Source: JAGVYE01 sp964502785
GTDB taxonomy: Archaea; Nanobdellota; Nanobdellia; Woesearchaeales; GW2011-AR9
Assembly (NCBI GenBank): GCA_964502785.1
Contig: CAZCXW010000002.1
Span: 1-52,714 of the forward strand
Direction: 5' to 3'
DNA length: 52,714 nucleotides
Positions 49,676 to 52,714 of this stretch are shown piece by piece (the stretch's first letter is position 1; the number at the start of each line of letters is the position of its first letter). The position numbers were made by a program, and so were the translations under genes. The notes under the pieces are model-generated. The model did not search any database, had not been told where the DNA came from, and was given only the letters and a program-made list of their open reading frames with translations.

Positions 49676-51745
49676 ATGGGTGTACAAGATATTCTAACTA
49701 TAAGAGGCATACTTCAGAGACAGTTACAGTTTCTTGAACAGCACATATTAGAGGATAGAGAATTTATTACCCAACTTAAGGCTGTGGCTTTCCTTCCCCC
49801 ATATGCTAAAAGAATAAAAGAACAAGCAGAGGCGATACACCAAAAAATAAAAAATGACTTGGTTCTAGGAATTACACTTTCGCATAAAAGTGAAGAAAAA
49901 GTTAAGTCCGGCAGAATAAGCGGTCAAGAAATTGCCAAATTATTTCCTTATGTTAGATCTTTTTATCAACATCTTACGTGGCCACGCCAAGATTCTATAC
50001 TTCCATTTAGAAATAAAAGTGAAGTGGAATTTCTTACAGAGATTGTATCTGAAATGGAGAAAGCAGGAATTAATGAAAATTCTTTAATGATCATACGAAA
50101 GAGAATAAGTAAATTAGAATCTTATGGCGTTGATAAACAATATCGAGCTATTTATGGCTTTGAATTTAACCTTGAGAAAAAAGTAGTGGGAGCTTTTCAT
50201 GCTAAAAAAGGTTTAATTTCTCTTTTTAGACCCTCTATCAAAGAAGCTATCCCCATTGATGAAGATCATAGTGTTTATTTAGACATTTTCTTTGATTTAA
50301 AGCTATCAAGAAAAATAGTAGCTTCTCTTTTAGAAGATTACATAAACATAATGCGAAGAGTTATCGATTTTAATGTTAAGAGTGGTTCGGCTGACATTAT
50401 TAATCGTTTCAAAACCAGCCTTGAGAAAAGAGTTGTTGAATTAGAAAAAAAGTCAGTAACGACATTGGAAGAAGAATGGTTACAAGAGCTCAAACAAGCG
50501 GTAATATCATTATTTCAACAGAATCCAAGCTTGTTTCTTACATCGAGAATACACTATCAGCTTAAGATTATGCACGATGAACACAATCCAGGAAATGCCT
50601 ACTGTGATCATCGCTCACTCATCGATCATTATATGGTTGGTTTAGATGTTTCGGGAATCATTCTTTTTTATCTCTTTGGAAAAGATTTCTTCCAGGAAAT
50701 TACCAGTGATATTTTTAACTGGCTAAGTAGTACCATTCCTCTCGTTAAAAATAATAAAGTTATATTTCCAGTAACAACCCCAGGCTATGCTGATTCCTTA
50801 CAGATAGCGATGGGCAGGCTTAGGGACGGAATGTCTCCTTACAGGACACACTCTATATATACAATTTTGGCGCATGAAACGGAACATGCTTTTGATAGAA
50901 ATTACCTATTTAGACAGAATCGTCTTTGGAATGTCATTAATTATCTCATTAGGTCTGCTAATCTGGAGAGAATTCATAATACAGTGAATGTGGGAGCTGA
51001 ATTACAGGCGCTCGGCAGCTTTTATCTTTTCTGCCGGTCAGAAGCAGTCACACAATTAAAAGAGATGATTGTTAGGGGAAGAAATGGGTATAAAATCCTA
51101 GCCCCATTACGAGTTCTTAAAGGAAAAAACATTCTCGAATTTCTGGAAGCAATTTTACGAGAGTTACAAAGAAGATATAAAGAACAAAATGTTGTTAGTG
51201 ATAATTTTAACATTTCTGGTTTTGGATACGCTTTTGGCCATATGATGTCATTAACTATTTTTCTCGCAGATTGCAAGAAAAAGAGTGTAAAATTAATTAT
51301 TTTAGATGAATTTTCAATGGAAAAATTAAAATCTAAATTTCCACGAGCAGTTCCTGCCTTAGGGGGTTATTCTGATTATATTACTGTTGAAGAAGGCACT
51401 CCAGAATGGTTTCTTCTAGAAAGCCTTAGAGAAGGAACTGATGAGAGATTAAGAGAAATATTAAAGCAAAACAGGATTAAGACAAGGTCGATAAATGATG
51501 TTGATAAATTAATAGATCACAATATACCTTTTTACATTTTTAAGCCATCGATAGCCATAATGGGAGAGACATTACGTAAGATTGAGAAATGTGATGATAT
51601 CATGTTCTTTGATCTTTACCAAAGATCGTGTGATATTCTTGGAATAAAAAGCACAGTATTAAATCCTAAAGCAATACAAGAATTTGCAGAAAAATTATAC
51701 GAAGCAAGAGCAATTGTGCAGCGAGAAGCTGGTTTTCATGTTTGA
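49676..51745 (+). CDS. Unrecognised protein with HExxH metallopeptidase-like motif
   Basis: A 689-residue protein without signal peptide or membrane segments. It has HETEHAFD at residues 400-407 (H400, E401, H404) preceded by a helix (YRTHSIYTILA), and a glutamate in NVGAELQALGS (E442) 38 residues further on; together these could be the H-E-x-x-H plus E ligand set of gluzincin zinc peptidases. The first 300 residues are helical and unrecognised. I know no matching family. The start is supported by a TATA element 26 nt upstream. It overlaps the end of truD by 10 nt in convergent orientation. Unique gene order; codon use resembles the neighbours. Confidence 0.6.
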   Translation: MGVQDILTIRGILQRQLQFLEQHILEDREFITQLKAVAFLPPYAKRIKEQAEAIHQKIKNDLVLGITLSHKSEEKVKSGRISGQEIAKLFPYVRSFYQHLTWPRQDSILPFRNKSEVEFLTEIVSEMEKAGINENSLMIIRKRISKLESYGVDKQYRAIYGFEFNLEKKVVGAFHAKKGLISLFRPSIKEAIPIDEDHSVYLDIFFDLKLSRKIVASLLEDYINIMRRVIDFNVKSGSADIINRFKTSLEKRVVELEKKSVTTLEEEWLQELKQAVISLFQQNPSLFLTSRIHYQLKIMHDEHNPGNAYCDHRSLIDHYMVGLDVSGIILFYLFGKDFFQEITSDIFNWLSSTIPLVKNNKVIFPVTTPGYADSLQIAMGRLRDGMSPYRTHSIYTILAHETEHAFDRNYLFRQNRLWNVINYLIRSANLERIHNTVNVGAELQALGSFYLFCRSEAVTQLKEMIVRGRNGYKILAPLRVLKGKNILEFLEAILRELQRRYKEQNVVSDNFNISGFGYAFGHMMSLTIFLADCKKKSVKLIILDEFSMEKLKSKFPRAVPALGGYSDYITVEEGTPEWFLLESLREGTDERLREILKQNRIKTRSINDVDKLIDHNIPFYIFKPSIAIMGETLRKIEKCDDIMFFDLYQRSCDILGIKSTVLNPKAIQEFAEKLYEARAIVQREAGFHV

Positions 51746-52714
51746 TCAAACATCTTCTTCACAACCATCGTCGCATAACTGCCTTTCGGCAAAGAAAACG
51801 TAAGCTTTATTTTTTCTTTTCCGTTATTGAGTTCATCTTTTTCAAATTTTCCAATAACTAAATCATTCACAGGAACAACAATATTCCGAAGCTCTCCTTC
51901 TGCCGTCAATTCTGGAATCTGCTTAATGATAAAATCAGAAGGAGAAATATTTTCTTGCTGTAACATTCTTTTAATAATCTTATAGGTGTTATCATCAGCT
52001 TGATAGTCAAAACCAACTAAAGGGAATTTTTGCTGGACAAAATCCGCCATATTTTCAACAAAAGTGAAATTGCCCTGAGAATATTTTACCAGCCTTGGAT
52101 TTTTCCCTTCTTTCTGCAGAAATTCTGCCAAAGCCCCATTCCACAAATAACTTTGATAAGCATTGATATACAGGCGAAGCAGGCGTAGAGGAAATACTTT
52201 AAGTGCGCCGATAAAATCGTTTCTATGATGCAGCAAATGTTCTAACATCTTTTCGTCAGCGATAAGTTCAACCGCTTTGTTAAATTGCTTCTTAATTAAC
52301 AATCGGCCAATTTCCACATTATGAGAACTAAAACGCTGTTCATCAAAATAATTTTCTATATATTCTATTTCTTTTATCTTTGCTTTTTCTATGTTTCTTA
52401 CAATGATCTCAAAATAGTTTCTTTCCAATAATCCTAATGTGATAGGTTCATCGCCATATCCTAAAAAATGAAGCTCAACATGATCTATTTTTATTTTCAA
52501 TACCTGCTCTTTTTTTACATTAGAAAGAGAAATCGTTTGTTCTGTAACAGCATTTTTATCTTTGCTTCCTGCAAAACCTATTTCCTTTTCTTTGGCATGC
52601 ACAACTTTTGCCAGCTGCTTAATAACATCAAGAGTATTCCTATTCCTTTTAGTAAGGGTATAATACTGATATTTTCCTTTCTCTTTAATTTTTATAAGAG
52701 GAATTTCTTGGACA
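51736..52714 (-). CDS. truD: tRNA pseudouridine(13) synthase TruD, 5'-truncated by window edge
   Basis: About 325 residues are visible; the start lies beyond the window. It converts U13 of tRNA (and other RNA positions in archaea) to pseudouridine. The catalytic motif GFAGSKDKNAVTEQ (with the conserved Asp in KDKNA) is followed by ISLSN, and the second family motif YINAYQSYLWNGALAEFL and the C-terminal LPKGSYATMVVKK are present. An N-terminal open frame upstream of the visible GTG (KYQYYTLTKRNRNTLDVIKQ) matches the known TruD N-terminus, so that GTG is not the start. It is convergent with the HExxH gene. Confidence 0.92.
   Translation of the reverse strand, partial: VQEIPLIKIKEKGKYQYYTLTKRNRNTLDVIKQLAKVVHAKEKEIGFAGSKDKNAVTEQTISLSNVKKEQVLKIKIDHVELHFLGYGDEPITLGLLERNYFEIIVRNIEKAKIKEIEYIENYFDEQRFSSHNVEIGRLLIKKQFNKAVELIADEKMLEHLLHHRNDFIGALKVFPLRLLRLYINAYQSYLWNGALAEFLQKEGKNPRLVKYSQGNFTFVENMADFVQQKFPLVGFDYQADDNTYKIIKRMLQQENISPSDFIIKQIPELTAEGELRNIVVPVNDLVIGKFEKDELNNGKEKIKLTFSLPKGSYATMVVKKMFDQT

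Overview
The window looks like part of a DPANN-type archaeal genome (Woesearchaeota/Pacearchaeota-like). Evidence: archaeal RNA polymerase subunits (Rpo3, Rpo10, Rpo11), archaeal ribosomal proteins (eL18 with uS13-uS4-uS11-uL13-uS9), a fused PriS/PriL-type primase, TATA boxes about 26 nt upstream of many start codons (mostly leaderless genes), and membrane-anchored exported proteins that open with the K(R)GQVxIF segment common in these lineages. Three 10-N runs (22847-22856, 29267-29276, 29963-29972) show this is a scaffold; two of them split a single gene into false ORFs.

Layout. 1-3.4 kb: a 55-bp direct repeat pair, a DUF4258/DUF2283-like pair, a decayed EF-hand fragment, a PAC2-family gene, an IS200-type transposase abutting the first 23 codons of a lost pilin-like gene, and a small basic protein. 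3.4-9.7 kb: a divergent RelA/SpoT-like protein between two palindromic elements, rpo11-folK-primase, then a divergent TPR protein / MFS transporter pair. 9.8-13.7 kb: the ribosomal/RNA polymerase operon (uS13, uS4, uS11, Rpo3, eL18, uL13, uS9, Rpo10) behind a structured leader. 13.7-27.2 kb: one giant exported protein gene (about 4,180 residues plus the gap) overlapping a pilin-like membrane-anchored gene. 27.3-31.3 kb: two HEPN/MNT pairs, a membrane protein, and a wHTH-MNT gene whose HEPN partner is wrecked by two palindromic insertions. 31.4-36.1 kb: a 1,577-residue exported coiled-coil/TPR protein. 36.1-39.8 kb: a HEPN-wHTH-MNT fusion, a Schlafen/AlbA-RecG-like ATPase, and an MNT-HEPN-MNT gene set. 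39.9-45.7 kb: a second pilin-like plus large exported protein pair. 45.8-52.7 kb: a candidate structured RNA, a small unknown gene, methionyl-tRNA synthetase carrying a B3/4-like domain, a HExxH protein, and truncated truD.

How the parts fit. The core genes form conventional operons. The accessory half has three themes. (1) Two paralogous cassettes pair a KGQV-type anchored protein with an overlapping, much larger exported protein. The larger one at 13.7-26.2 kb repeats a GD-module/kinase-like unit three times and ends in a poly(A)-polymerase/CCA-enzyme-like nucleotidyltransferase; these intracellular-type catalytic folds behind a signal peptide make it the best candidate for an undescribed system, for example a host-directed effector of an episymbiont (inference). 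(2) Six MNT nucleotidyltransferase and five HEPN domains (one decayed) occur within about 13 kb. (3) A family of paired-hairpin palindromic elements is present; one copy can be excised on paper to restore an interrupted HEPN reading frame exactly.
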